Shown: positions 7,246 to 16,006 of the stretch, one piece after another
Numbering within the stretch: position 1 is the stretch's first letter
How the letters are laid out: the number at the start of each line of letters is the position of its first letter
Assembly: GCF_000577275.2 (NCBI RefSeq)
Contig: NZ_HG916852.1
Span: forward strand, 1,367,001 to 1,431,000
Direction: 5' to 3'
DNA: 64,000 nt
From: Rhizobium favelukesii
GTDB taxonomy: Bacteria > Pseudomonadota > Alphaproteobacteria > Rhizobiales > Rhizobiaceae
The notes under the pieces: model-generated
What the model saw: only the letters and a program-made list of their open reading frames with translations
What the model was told of the DNA's origin: nothing
The model's database searches: none
Position numbers and translations under genes: made by a program

Positions 7246-8928
7246 ATGAGCCTCGCCGAGACCGCCAACGACAATGTGGCGCCACGGCCCGCCGAAGAGG
7301 CGAAGCCGGACACGCAACAGACGCCGTCGCCGCCACCGGCGGCGGGCGTGCCGATGCCGGTCTGGAAAATGCCGCTCTACATGGCGGCGTCGGTCCTGCT
7401 TTTTCTGACCCAGGGCCTCGGCATGAACCTGCTGACCGCCAACATCTATCAGCTGCAGGGCTCGTTTTCCGCGACCACCACTGAAGTCTCCTGGCTCTCG
7501 GCGGCCTATATGGCACCTTATGCCAGCATGTCGATTGCCCTCTTCAAGATCCGTACACAATACGGTCTTCGCCGTTTCGCTGAACTCGGCATTATCTGTT
7601 TCGTCGTTGCGGCGGTGCTCAATCTCCTTGTCACGGACCTGCATTCCGCGATCGTCGTGCGCACCCTGAGCGGCATGGCCGCCGCGCCGCTCTCGACGCT
7701 CGGCTTTCTATACATGCTGGAGCCTTTCCCTCAGGAAAAAAAGCTCTCGCTCGGGATTAGCCTCGCCCTGATGTGCACGCTGTTTGCGTCGCCCGTCGCG
7801 CGCATCGTCTCGCCATCGCTGCTTCAGTTCGGCGGGTACGAGGCGCTCTACATGTTCGAGATGGGGCTCGCCCTGATCGTTTTTCCGATCATCTATTTGC
7901 TGCCGCTCACGGCACCGCCTCGGGCCAATGTCATCCAGCTGCATGACATTCTGAGCTATCTATTGCTCGCTGTCGGCTTCGGCTGCCTGGCTGTCGTGCT
8001 GACGCTCGGCCGACTTTATTGGTGGTTCGAGGCGCCCTGGATCGGCGTTCTGTTGGCCATATCGGTCGGCTCCATCGCTTTGATGCTGGTGATCGAATTG
8101 CCGCGCAACAGTCCCCTGATCGATTTCCGCTGGCTGTTTTCGGGGGCCAATATGCGCATGGCGGGCGTCCTGCTGCTCTTCCGTTTCGTTTCTTCCGAGC
8201 AATCGTCCTCCGCTGCCAGCTTCTACCAGCAGTTGGGATTGTTGAACGACCAGACCGTAACGCTCTATGCGGTCATCCTCCTTGCTTCCCTGGCTGGCGG
8301 GCTTTTCTGTGCATTTCTGATGACGACGCGTTACGTTGAGACCGCCCACGTATTTGCACTCGCTCTCATCGCAGGCGGCGCCTTTCTGGACAGCCAGTCG
8401 ACGAGCCTGACCAGACCGCCTCAGATGTATCTGAGCCAGGCGATGGTCGCCACCGGTGCAGCGATGTTCCTGCCGCCGGTCATGGCGAAGGGCTTCAAGG
8501 CCGCGATCTCCCGCGGCATGCCGTATATCGTCAACTTCCTTGTGATCTTCGTCTTCACTCAGAGCATTGGCTCGCTGTTTGCCTCGGCGATGCTCGGAAC
8601 GTTCGTGACCATCCGGGAGAAGTTCCACTCGAACGTGCTCGTCGAGCACATCCTGCTGCAGGATCCGATCGTGGCGCAGCGCATCTCACAGCTGAGCGCG
8701 GCATACGGCAAGGTGCTTGGCGACAAGATGCTGCTCAACGCTGAAGGTCTGGTGCTGCTCGCCCAGCAGGTCAGCCGCGAGGCCTATATTCTCGCATACA
8801 ACGACACCTTCCTCGTCATCGGCTACTCCTCTGTCTTTGGCCTGATCGTCATTCTTTTCCATCAAGCGTGGCGCCGGCTGGCCCGGGCCAGGACAAGCCA
8901 GCCCGATGCAACCCCCGCTCCATCGTGA
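7246..8928 (+). CDS. EmrB-type MFS drug efflux transporter (DHA2 family)
   Basis: This 560-residue inner-membrane protein has about 14 hydrophobic segments and the DHA2-family pattern TEVSWLSAAYMAPYASM near residue 80. It lacks a fully standard motif C. The N-terminus (about 40 residues) is proline- and alanine-rich and cytoplasmic. It would work with the periplasmic adaptor encoded 15 bases downstream and an outer-membrane channel encoded elsewhere, exporting hydrophobic or aromatic compounds. It is the second gene of the marR operon. Drug specificity cannot be predicted. Confidence 0.9.
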   Translation: MSLAETANDNVAPRPAEEAKPDTQQTPSPPPAAGVPMPVWKMPLYMAASVLLFLTQGLGMNLLTANIYQLQGSFSATTTEVSWLSAAYMAPYASMSIALFKIRTQYGLRRFAELGIICFVVAAVLNLLVTDLHSAIVVRTLSGMAAAPLSTLGFLYMLEPFPQEKKLSLGISLALMCTLFASPVARIVSPSLLQFGGYEALYMFEMGLALIVFPIIYLLPLTAPPRANVIQLHDILSYLLLAVGFGCLAVVLTLGRLYWWFEAPWIGVLLAISVGSIALMLVIELPRNSPLIDFRWLFSGANMRMAGVLLLFRFVSSEQSSSAASFYQQLGLLNDQTVTLYAVILLASLAGGLFCAFLMTTRYVETAHVFALALIAGGAFLDSQSTSLTRPPQMYLSQAMVATGAAMFLPPVMAKGFKAAISRGMPYIVNFLVIFVFTQSIGSLFASAMLGTFVTIREKFHSNVLVEHILLQDPIVAQRISQLSAAYGKVLGDKMLLNAEGLVLLAQQVSREAYILAYNDTFLVIGYSSVFGLIVILFHQAWRRLARARTSQPDATPAPS

Positions 8929-8943
8929 TCTCAGGGTCCCAAC

Positions 8944-10008
8944 ATGTTGAAGCTCCTTCGGTCCCCCTCGACCGTCATCGCAGTGCTCGCCGGCATCGCC
9001 GGCGTCTTCCTCGTTCTCTATGCATGGCGCCTGCCGCCGTTCGTCACGTCAGTAGAGACGACCGACAATGCTTATGTTCGAGGCTATGTCACGATCATGA
9101 GCCCGCAGGTGAGCGGCTATGTCGTCGATGTTCCCGTGAAGGACTATCAGCAGGTCAAACAGGGCGATACGCTTGCCCAGATCGACGACCGCATCTACGC
9201 CCAGAGGCTTGCCCAGGCGCGTGCGGCGCTCGACGGGCAGAAGGCGTCGCTGGAGAATTCGCGCCAGTCGGAACTCTCGGCAAAGGCGAGCATCGCCTCC
9301 AGCCAGGCGCAGATCGATAGCGCGAATGCATCGCTGACGCGTGCGCAGCAGGCCTGGGATCGCGTCAGCAATCTCAGCAACCGCGGCATTGCATCGCAAA
9401 GTGAGACTGAAGCCGCGCAGGCGACACTTGACCAGGCCAAGGCTGCGCTGAACCAGGCAAAGGCCGCGCTGGAAGTTTCCGAGCAAAACCTTGCAACGAT
9501 CATCGTCAATCGCTCGCTGCTGGAAGCCAATGTTTCAAGCGCGGAAGCCGCGGTGCACCTCGCGGAAATAGACCTGCAGAACACCAAGATCGTCGCGCCG
9601 CGCGACGGTCATCTCGGCGAAGTCGGCGTACGCGTCGGGCAGTATGCGACGGCGGGAACACAGCTCATGGCTGTTGTGCCGGAGGATGTTTGGGTCGTCG
9701 CGAATTTCAAGGAGACACAGCTCTATGGCATGCAGGTCGGGCAGCCGGTGACCATCACGGTCGATGCGCTTGGCAAGCAGCGCCTGAAGGGATTCATCGA
9801 GCGCTTCTCGCCCGCCGCCGGGTCGGAATTCGCGGTCATCAAGGCGGACAATGCGACGGGCAATTTCGTGAAGATCGCGCAGCGTGTCGGTGTGCGCATC
9901 GGCTTCGATGCCGACCAGCCGGCGGTAAAGGATCTGGGCCCCGGGCTCTCGGTCGTCGTCGACGTCGACAAGAACGCTCCGCCGCAGCAGAACACAGCCG
10001 CCAAATAA
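8944..10008 (+). CDS. EmrA-type periplasmic adaptor (HlyD family)
   Basis: A 354-residue membrane-fusion protein: one N-terminal membrane anchor (about 10-30), a first lipoyl half (VSGYVVDVPVKDYQQVKQGD near 55-75), an alanine- and glutamine-rich coiled-coil hairpin (about 85-205), the second lipoyl half (IVAPRDGHLGEVGVRVGQ) and a C-terminal beta-barrel domain. It links the EmrB-type pump to an outer-membrane channel. It ends the marR-emrBA operon and is followed by a strong terminator. Confidence 0.92.
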   Translation: MLKLLRSPSTVIAVLAGIAGVFLVLYAWRLPPFVTSVETTDNAYVRGYVTIMSPQVSGYVVDVPVKDYQQVKQGDTLAQIDDRIYAQRLAQARAALDGQKASLENSRQSELSAKASIASSQAQIDSANASLTRAQQAWDRVSNLSNRGIASQSETEAAQATLDQAKAALNQAKAALEVSEQNLATIIVNRSLLEANVSSAEAAVHLAEIDLQNTKIVAPRDGHLGEVGVRVGQYATAGTQLMAVVPEDVWVVANFKETQLYGMQVGQPVTITVDALGKQRLKGFIERFSPAAGSEFAVIKADNATGNFVKIAQRVGVRIGFDADQPAVKDLGPGLSVVVDVDKNAPPQQNTAAK

Positions 10009-10012
10009 GCAG

Positions 10013-10036
10013 AAAGCCCGGCACCGGCCGGGCTTT
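10013..10036. terminator. Rho-independent terminator shared by emrA and rplI
   Basis: AAAGCCCGGC (10013-10022) and GCCGGGCTTT (10027-10036) form a perfect 10-bp stem with a four-base loop. It lies between the convergent emrA-like gene and rplI. The A/T ends of the stem give a short T-run on either strand. Confidence 0.8.
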
Positions 10037-10067
10037 CCTAGATTTCCAGAGAGGATCTCTCCGAAAA

Positions 10068-10643
10068 TTAAGCTTCGTCGCCTTCGAGGTCAGCTTCCGG
10101 ATCGAAGAAGTCTTCCGGACGAAGAGCGTCTTCGTCAACGCCGTAGATGGCGTCAACGGAGGTGAGGGTTTCACCCTTGGACTGACGGCCAGCTTCCTCA
10201 GCCGAACGAGCAACGTTGAGCTCGACGTGGATTTCGACTTCAGCGTGGAGCTGCAGCTCAACCTTGTGCAGGCCGATCGACTTTATCGGGGTGTTCAGAT
10301 GAACCTGGTTGCGGCCGATGTTGAAGCCTTCTGCAGCGAGAATTTCAACGACGTCGCGAGCAGCGACCGAGCCGTACATCTGGCCGGTTTCGCCAGCCGA
10401 GCGGACGACGATGAACGACTTGCCGTCGAGGGCGTCAGCAACCTTCTGTGCTTCCGACTTGCGCTCGAGGTTACGAGCTTCGAGCGTTGAACGCTCGGAT
10501 TCGAAACGCTTCTTGTTGGCTTCGTTGGCGCGAAGCGCCTTGCCGAGCGGCAGGAGGTAGTTGCGAGCGAAGCCGTCGCGAACCTTTACGGTTTCGCCCA
10601 TCTGGCCGAGCCTGGAGATGCGTTCAAGAAGAATGACTTCCAT
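10068..10643 (-). CDS. rplI: 50S ribosomal protein L9
   Basis: L9 binds domain V of 23S rRNA. The 191-residue protein begins [19 protein letters not shown] and continues with the family signature [17 protein letters not shown]. It is about 40 residues longer than E. coli L9 because of an acidic C-terminal tail, which is normal in rhizobia. It is the last gene of rpsF-rpsR-DUF2232-rplI. Confidence 0.97.
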   Translation of the reverse strand: MEVILLERISRLGQMGETVKVRDGFARNYLLPLGKALRANEANKKRFESERSTLEARNLERKSEAQKVADALDGKSFIVVRSAGETGQMYGSVAARDVVEILAAEGFNIGRNQVHLNTPIKSIGLHKVELQLHAEVEIHVELNVARSAEEAGRQSKGETLTSVDAIYGVDEDALRPEDFFDPEADLEGDEA

Positions 10644-10664
10644 GTTCGTGTTCCTTTCGTGTCT

Positions 10665-11648
10665 CTAGATTTTCGTGTCTGTCTGTTTGGGGGCATCGAC
10701 ATCCTTGTGCGGGGTCAGTGCGATGGCCTTGCGGGTATCGCTCAAGCCCACCACGAGGATGAAAAAGGCTGGCACCATCAGGATGAGCGATGCCAGGTAG
10801 CAGAGGATGAGCGCCGGCAGGCGCCAATCCCTGCCGCGCGTGCGGAAGTGCAGCGCGGCGAAGCCGGAAAGCAGGAAGCCGGCGCCGAAGGTGCCGACGA
10901 CGGTTGCTCCGATCATGGCCGGCATGCCACCGAAGAAGGTGGCGGCAAGACCGACGAGAAAAACGAAGATCGAATTGCGGTTCATGCGCAGCGCCGAGGG
11001 GATATCCTCGCGTGGACGCAGGCCGCGGCCGGATGCGCTGACGATCCGGGTCGCGATGTAATAGGCGGCAAACAGCATCACCACCCACATGCCGCCCTGA
11101 ATGGCGGGCAGCATGAGCAGAACGAGGGATTTGGTCTGCGCCGTTACCGCCGGATCGGGCGAAAACTCGGGCTGCTGCTGTGCAAGCGAGCCGAACATCA
11201 CGTCCACGAGCCGATCGATGAGATCTGGGCCGTAGCCGATCATCAGTCCGACGACGATGACGGCGATCGTCACCAGGCCGCAGAGGTGCAGCAGAATGTC
11301 CGAAAGCGGATACCAGGCTATCAGATGATCGGGACCGCCGAGTTCGGAGGCCGGGCGGGCAAGGTTTGCAAGGTGGCTGAGCCAGCCGGCCGGCAGCAGC
11401 GTGACCAGCGTCATCATCAGCGCGAAGGACGGCGAGATGGCGATCGCGCCAACTGTAGCCGCGGTGACGATGGCAGAGATGGCCGCCATGTTGCCCCAGC
11501 CGAGGCCGACAAGAAGAATGGGAAGTGCGGATGCAGCATAGAGAACGGCACTGAACGACGGCTGCATGCTGGCGCCAAGCACCAGAAGTGCGGCGGTCAA
11601 TCCGGCGAGCGCGCCGATGCCTAGCGTTTTTGCGTTCAGTTGCTTCAC
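10665..11648 (-). CDS. DUF2232 membrane protein
   Basis: This 327-residue protein has about eight hydrophobic segments and matches the DUF2232 family found between rpsR and rplI in many alphaproteobacteria. Its function is not known. The position inside a ribosomal-protein operon suggests a growth-linked role but does not prove one. The start at 11648 gives a first membrane segment directly after MKQLNAKTLG. A hairpin lies between it and rpsR. Confidence 0.85.
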   Translation of the reverse strand: MKQLNAKTLGIGALAGLTAALLVLGASMQPSFSAVLYAASALPILLVGLGWGNMAAISAIVTAATVGAIAISPSFALMMTLVTLLPAGWLSHLANLARPASELGGPDHLIAWYPLSDILLHLCGLVTIAVIVVGLMIGYGPDLIDRLVDVMFGSLAQQQPEFSPDPAVTAQTKSLVLLMLPAIQGGMWVVMLFAAYYIATRIVSASGRGLRPREDIPSALRMNRNSIFVFLVGLAATFFGGMPAMIGATVVGTFGAGFLLSGFAALHFRTRGRDWRLPALILCYLASLILMVPAFFILVVGLSDTRKAIALTPHKDVDAPKQTDTKI

Positions 11649-11760
11649 GGTCGCTGTCCTGCTTCATCGAGCAGTTAGAGGGACTTTCCTGAATCGGTTT
11701 CAGAAAGGCCTCAACATGGGTTTTAAGAGTTCCGATCCGCGCCCATCGCGAAAGGGAGAA

Positions 11761-11782
11761 GGGAAGGCATCGCTGCCTTCCC
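11761..11782. terminator. Hairpin between rpsR and DUF2232 (terminator or attenuator)
   Basis: GGGAAGGCA (11761-11769) and TGCCTTCCC (11774-11782) form a perfect 9-bp stem with a tetraloop (GCGA on the transcribed strand). The following transcript (TTCTCCCTTTCG) is pyrimidine-rich but lacks a clean U-run, so partial termination or RNA processing downstream of rpsR is more likely than a full stop. Confidence 0.55.
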
Positions 11783-11804
11783 TCGATTTGGTCTCGTCAG
11801 CTAA

Positions 11805-12053
11805 CTAAGCGACGACATACGGCAGCAGGCCGAGGAAACGAGCACGCTTGATCGCCTGAGCGAGTTCGCGCTGCTTCTTCTGCGAAACAGCCGTGATACG
11901 GGAAGGAACGATCTTGCCGCGCTCGGAAATGTAGCGCTGCAGGAGACGGACGTCCTTGTAGTCGATGCGCGGAGCGTTTGCGCCGGAGAACGGGCACGTC
12001 TTGCGACGACGATGGAACGGGCGACGGACCGGAGCGGAGGAAGCTTCAGACAT
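11805..12053 (-). CDS. rpsR: 30S ribosomal protein S18
   Basis: S18 pairs with S6 on the platform of the 30S subunit. The 82-residue protein contains the S18 core: [20 protein letters not shown], then [29 protein letters not shown]. It follows rpsF by 12 bases in the same operon. Confidence 0.97.
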   Translation of the reverse strand: MSEASSAPVRRPFHRRRKTCPFSGANAPRIDYKDVRLLQRYISERGKIVPSRITAVSQKKQRELAQAIKRARFLGLLPYVVA

Positions 12054-12065
12054 TCTTAGATCTCC

Positions 12066-12530
12066 TTATGCACGGTCTTCGCGCGGACGGCGCGGACGAT
12101 CTTCACGGTCACCGAAGCCACCTTCACGCGGCGGGCGAGGACCACGGTCGCCGAAGCCGCCTTCACGCGGGCCACGGGCGCCATCACGCGGGCCGCGGTC
12201 GTCGCGGTCGCGCTTCTGCATCATGGCAGACGGGCCTTCTTCGTGCTTTTCAACTGCGATCGTCATATAGCGCAGGACATCTTCGCTGATGCGCATCTGG
12301 CGTTCCATTTCCTGGACGGCAGCTGCCGGTGCATCGATGTCCATCAGGGCGTAGTGTGCCTTGCGGTTCTTCTTGATGCGGTAGGTGAGGGACTTGAGGC
12401 CCCAGTTCTCGATGCGCCCGACCTTGCCGCCGTTAGCTTCGATCACACCCTTGTACTGTTCTACGAGGGCATCGACCTGCTGAGCGGAAATATCCTGTCG
12501 GGCAAGGAATACATGTTCATAAAGAGCCAT
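12066..12530 (-). CDS. rpsF: 30S ribosomal protein S6 with Arg/Gly-rich tail
   Basis: The first 100 or so residues are a normal S6 fold ([18 protein letters not shown], then [19 protein letters not shown]). After residue 105 comes a disordered, Arg/Gly/Pro-rich tail made of repeated units such as [15 protein letters not shown], present in many rhizobial S6 proteins. The repeat is visible in DNA as near-identical units around 12105-12180. The start at 12530 (MALYEH) is preferred over an in-frame ATG ten codons upstream because AAAGG precedes it. Confidence 0.96.
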   Translation of the reverse strand: MALYEHVFLARQDISAQQVDALVEQYKGVIEANGGKVGRIENWGLKSLTYRIKKNRKAHYALMDIDAPAAAVQEMERQMRISEDVLRYMTIAVEKHEEGPSAMMQKRDRDDRGPRDGARGPREGGFGDRGPRPPREGGFGDREDRPRRPREDRA

Positions 12531-12750
12531 GACAGCTTTGCCTTTCTTGCGTTGGTTCAACCCGATATTCGGCGGCTAAGCCTCAACGACTGCTCCTGAC
12601 AGGCGGCAAGCGCCAAGCAAGAAAAGCGTTCCGAGACGGTCGAGAGCGGAGACACGGGAGGCTGGAACGCTTCCGTTCCGACGATTCTCTTGCGAAAACC
12701 GGCCCTCCGTTCAGCCACCAGCCAGAAGACCGGGTTTGCGAACAGGGCGC

Positions 12751-12779
12751 CTTATACGGATTTTTGGCGGAAACGCAAG
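12751..12779 (-). promoter_or_regulatory. Candidate promoter of the rpsF operon
   Basis: On the minus strand CTTGCG (12779-12774) and TATAAG (12756-12751) are separated by 17 bases, close to the rhizobial consensus CTTGAC-N17-CTATAT. Transcription would start near 12744 and give a leader of about 215 bases before rpsF. That leader is long enough for an S6:S18 feedback element. It contains a small perfect hairpin, GGAACG/CGTTCC (12664-12679). Confidence 0.5.
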
Positions 12780-12785
12780 GGACAG

Positions 12786-14561
12786 TCAGCAATGTTGTCG
12801 CTGCGCGCTCAACGACGGAAGCCCCGCCTTGCGCAGGCCGTCGACAAAATGGTCGTAGTGGCTGGGGGCGACATAAGGTGTCAGGATCTTCCAGTAATGC
12901 TCGAGATCGGCTGGCACGCTTGTCAAGATTTCCGGGATCAGCCTCTGCGCTTCCTCCTGGCGTCCGAGCTGCCCCAGGCTGGCAAGAAGCACAACGCGAT
13001 TGAAATAGGCGCGGCGGAGCGAAAGACCTCGCTCGGAGTAATGCACAGCCTCTTCGTAGTTGCCCAAGTGATAGTGCGACAGCGCAATGCGGTCGAGAAT
13101 GAGATAGGCCAGCGGATCGTGCGGGCTTAGCCTCGTGGCCATATAAAGGGGGTCTAGAGCTTCGACAAAGTGACCGTTGAATATCCGCGCCCAGCCGAGA
13201 GCCATATGCGCGAGGGCAAAATTGGGATTGAGGTCGATCGCCTGCTGGGCGGCCTCAATCGCCGCCGGCGCGTTATGGGCTACGAAATGCGCAAGGCACA
13301 TCGCGTAGTGCGAGTAGGGGTCACGCGGGTCGAGCGTGACGGCGCGCTCCGCCTCTATTCGCAGTTCGGTGCTGTCCCTGTCCACGTCGTCGCTGAAACC
13401 ATGGAAGCATCGGGCGTAGAGTGAGCGGGCAAGCATCATATGGGCGCGTGCGAAATCGGGATCGAGCTCGATCGCGCGGCGGTGCCAGGCAATGGCTTCG
13501 ATGAAATGCTCGACGGTATCCTGCGCGTTATGGAGCCAGGTGCCGCGCATATGGCTCTCATAAGCGTCGAGATTGTCCGTTGTCCTTATCAGCGCACGCC
13601 GGCTTTCACCAATGAGGATTTCCGGCTCGATTGCGCCGACGACATTCTGGGTCAGTTCGTCCTGAATGGCGAAGATATCGGATATTTCCCTGTCGTAGCG
13701 CTGCGCCCACAGGTGAACGCCGCTTTCGGCCTCGATCAGCTGCCCGGTGACACGGACGCGCGTCCCGGACCTGCGGACACTTCCCTCGACGAGGTAGCGG
13801 ACGCCGAGATCACGTCCGATCTGCTTGACGTCGACGGCGCGCCCCTTATAGGCGAACGATGAGTTTTGGGCGATGACGAAAAACCAGCGGTAGAGCGAGA
13901 GCGCCGTGATGATGTCCTCGGTCAGGCCATCGGCAAAGAACTCCTGCTCCGGGTCGTCAGACATGTTGACGAAAGGCAGCACGGCGATTGAGGGCTTGTC
14001 CGGAAGTCTGAGCGGTCCACCGAGCGCGCCCGTTTCCACCGGGTCTTCCCGGCCCCAATGGACCCGATGCACTGGCACCGGGCGAGGAATGTTCTTCAGC
14101 GTGCGGTCGCCCATCGGCACGAGGGGAAAGTCCAGCTTTCCCTCGATCTGCTCGCGCAACCCGCCGGAAATGCAGATTCCGGAAGGCAGCGCTACCTCCT
14201 GCAGACGGGCTGCAACGTTCACTCCGTCGCCAAGCAGGTTCTCCCCGGAGACGACGACATCGCCGAGATTGAGCCCGAGACGGAATTCCATCCGCCGGTC
14301 CGGCGGCAGGTCGGCGTTGCGTCGATGAAGCGCGCGCTGGATCGCGACCGCAGCGCGAACGCCTTGTACGGCGCTTGGGAATTCCGCAACGACGCTGTCT
14401 CCGGCGCTGCCGAAGACCCGTCCTCCATGCTCTCGTACGAAATCGCCGATCGTAGCGGTGTAGATGCTCAGCGTCGCAAGCGCATCTTCCTCGTTGGCTG
14501 CAACGAGGCGGCTGTAGCCGGCAACGTCGCCGGCAAGGATGACTGCGAGCTTCCGTTCCAC
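12786..14561 (-). CDS. Class III adenylate/guanylate cyclase with TPR tail
   Basis: The N-terminal 170 residues are a class III nucleotide cyclase domain: LAVILAGDVAGYSRLV and FGSAGDSVVAEFPSA carry the two metal-binding aspartates, and GDGVNVAARLQ is the conserved catalytic helix. A FlgO/TolB-like segment follows (PSIAVLPFVNMSDDPEQEFFADG), then tetratricopeptide repeats to the C-terminus. Proteins of this design are very common in Sinorhizobium. There is no membrane span. A GTG start at 14561 is proposed because CAGGAG lies about 10 bases upstream and it gives the usual VERKLAVILAGD opening; an ATG at 14618 would add 19 residues. The product nucleotide is not certain. Confidence 0.88.
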   Translation of the reverse strand: MERKLAVILAGDVAGYSRLVAANEEDALATLSIYTATIGDFVREHGGRVFGSAGDSVVAEFPSAVQGVRAAVAIQRALHRRNADLPPDRRMEFRLGLNLGDVVVSGENLLGDGVNVAARLQEVALPSGICISGGLREQIEGKLDFPLVPMGDRTLKNIPRPVPVHRVHWGREDPVETGALGGPLRLPDKPSIAVLPFVNMSDDPEQEFFADGLTEDIITALSLYRWFFVIAQNSSFAYKGRAVDVKQIGRDLGVRYLVEGSVRRSGTRVRVTGQLIEAESGVHLWAQRYDREISDIFAIQDELTQNVVGAIEPEILIGESRRALIRTTDNLDAYESHMRGTWLHNAQDTVEHFIEAIAWHRRAIELDPDFARAHMMLARSLYARCFHGFSDDVDRDSTELRIEAERAVTLDPRDPYSHYAMCLAHFVAHNAPAAIEAAQQAIDLNPNFALAHMALGWARIFNGHFVEALDPLYMATRLSPHDPLAYLILDRIALSHYHLGNYEEAVHYSERGLSLRRAYFNRVVLLASLGQLGRQEEAQRLIPEILTSVPADLEHYWKILTPYVAPSHYDHFVDGLRKAGLPSLSAQRQHC

Positions 14562-14756
14562 GGTATAAGCGCTCCTGTGGCGCTGCCAGAGCCTTATAAA
14601 CCTAGCTGAAATGCGCAAAACGGAGAAGCAGAAATTGATGGCCGGGCGAAGTCACCGAAACTTGTCGTTGCAAGTGCCGGCGAAAGCCGCACGGCTTCCA
14701 TGCGGAGTAACGATCTGGCCAGGGAAGGCCAGATCGTTGTGCGTCGTCTGACAGCC

Positions 14757-15800
14757 CTAGATCGGCATCGGGTACTGGCGGTGAACTTGCTCGATTTCAG
14801 CCAAAACCTCGTGTGACAGCTTGAGGCTGACCGAACTTATGTCCGTATCGAGTTGCTTCATCGTCGTCGCGCCGATAATCACGGATGCCATGAAGCGGCG
14901 GCTCAGGCAGAATGCGAGCGCCATCGCACAAGGGTCGAGCCCGTGCCGTGCAGCGATATCGAGATAGGCCTTCGTCGGCGCTTCCTGCAAGGGCTGCAAA
15001 CGGCCGCCGATGTCGCCGTTGATCGATCCGCGCGAGCCCTCCGGCTTGGCCCCGTCGACATATTTACCGCTGAGGATGCCGCCGGCGAGGGGAGAGTAGG
15101 CGAGCAGACCGACGTCCTCATGATGCGACAACTCCGCCAGATCGAGATCGTAATGGCGGTAGAGCAGATTGTACTCGTTCTGGATCGTCGCGACGCGCGG
15201 CAGATCGAGCTGTTGGGAAAGCGATAGATATTTTTGCGTGCCCCAGGTCGTCTCGTTGGAGAGACCGAAGGCGCGCACCTTGCCCTCCTTCACCAGTTCG
15301 CCCATTGTCTCGAGGATTTCGATGACATTGGCGAGCGCCTTCGCGCGGTCCTGCTTGAAGGGATCGTAGTGCCAAGCCTGGCGGAAATGGAAATGCCCAC
15401 GGCTCGGCCAGTGAATCTGGTAGAGGTCGATGTAGTCCGTCTTCAGCCGCTTCAGGCTCGCCTCGATCGCCAAGCGAATGTTGTTGGCATCGGCGCCGTC
15501 GCCGTCGCGAATATAGGAGCGGCCGGGACCCGCGACCTTGGTGGCCAGTACGATATCCTTGCGCTTGCCAGTCTTCTGGAACCAGCCGCCGATATATTCT
15601 TCCGTCAGCCCCTGCGTCTCCACCGAAACCGGTGTGGTTGGATAAAGCTCGGCCGTGTCGAAGAAGTTGACGCCTTTCTCGACGGAATAGTCCATCTGCC
15701 CATGCGCCTCGGCCTCCGTGTTTTGCGTGCCCCAGGTCATGGTGCCGAGGCAGATTTCGGACACGGAAATATCCGTGCGGCCAAGTTCCTTGTATTTCAT
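14757..15800 (-). CDS. Aldo/keto reductase (YajO/Tas-like)
   Basis: A 347-residue NADPH-dependent oxidoreductase with a TIM-barrel fold. FFDTAELYP near residue 52 carries the catalytic Asp and Tyr, and YIDLYQIHWPSRG follows the usual Lys/His strand order. The C-terminal part (SVIIGATTMKQLDTDI) is the cofactor-binding segment. Its length and opening MKYKELGRTDISVSEICLG match the Tas/YajO branch. The start at 15800 was chosen because the longer frame adds 51 residues outside the family. The physiological substrate is unknown. It diverges from fabD. Confidence 0.9.
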   Translation of the reverse strand: MKYKELGRTDISVSEICLGTMTWGTQNTEAEAHGQMDYSVEKGVNFFDTAELYPTTPVSVETQGLTEEYIGGWFQKTGKRKDIVLATKVAGPGRSYIRDGDGADANNIRLAIEASLKRLKTDYIDLYQIHWPSRGHFHFRQAWHYDPFKQDRAKALANVIEILETMGELVKEGKVRAFGLSNETTWGTQKYLSLSQQLDLPRVATIQNEYNLLYRHYDLDLAELSHHEDVGLLAYSPLAGGILSGKYVDGAKPEGSRGSINGDIGGRLQPLQEAPTKAYLDIAARHGLDPCAMALAFCLSRRFMASVIIGATTMKQLDTDISSVSLKLSHEVLAEIEQVHRQYPMPI

Positions 15801-16006
15801 CTGAAAGCCTTGAAGGTGATCTGGAAAAGAAAAGGTCTGGAAGGACGGCGCAAATCTAGACCGGAATTGTGCAAGCGCAAGAGGCAAAACCTGGCTTTCT
15901 CGCCGCCGCAAAAGCCTTGGAACGCGGGCGTCCGGCACTTGACTCTCTGACAAAGAATGTCAATTGGAGGCAAAACACTCAAAGGCCCATATAAAAGGGA
16001 CGCAGG

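Noticed and set aside
10624..11667. 347-codon frame overlapping the DUF2232 gene on the same strand
   Set aside because: It is highly charged and low in hydrophobic residues, and overlaps a coherent multi-span membrane protein in the expected operon position.
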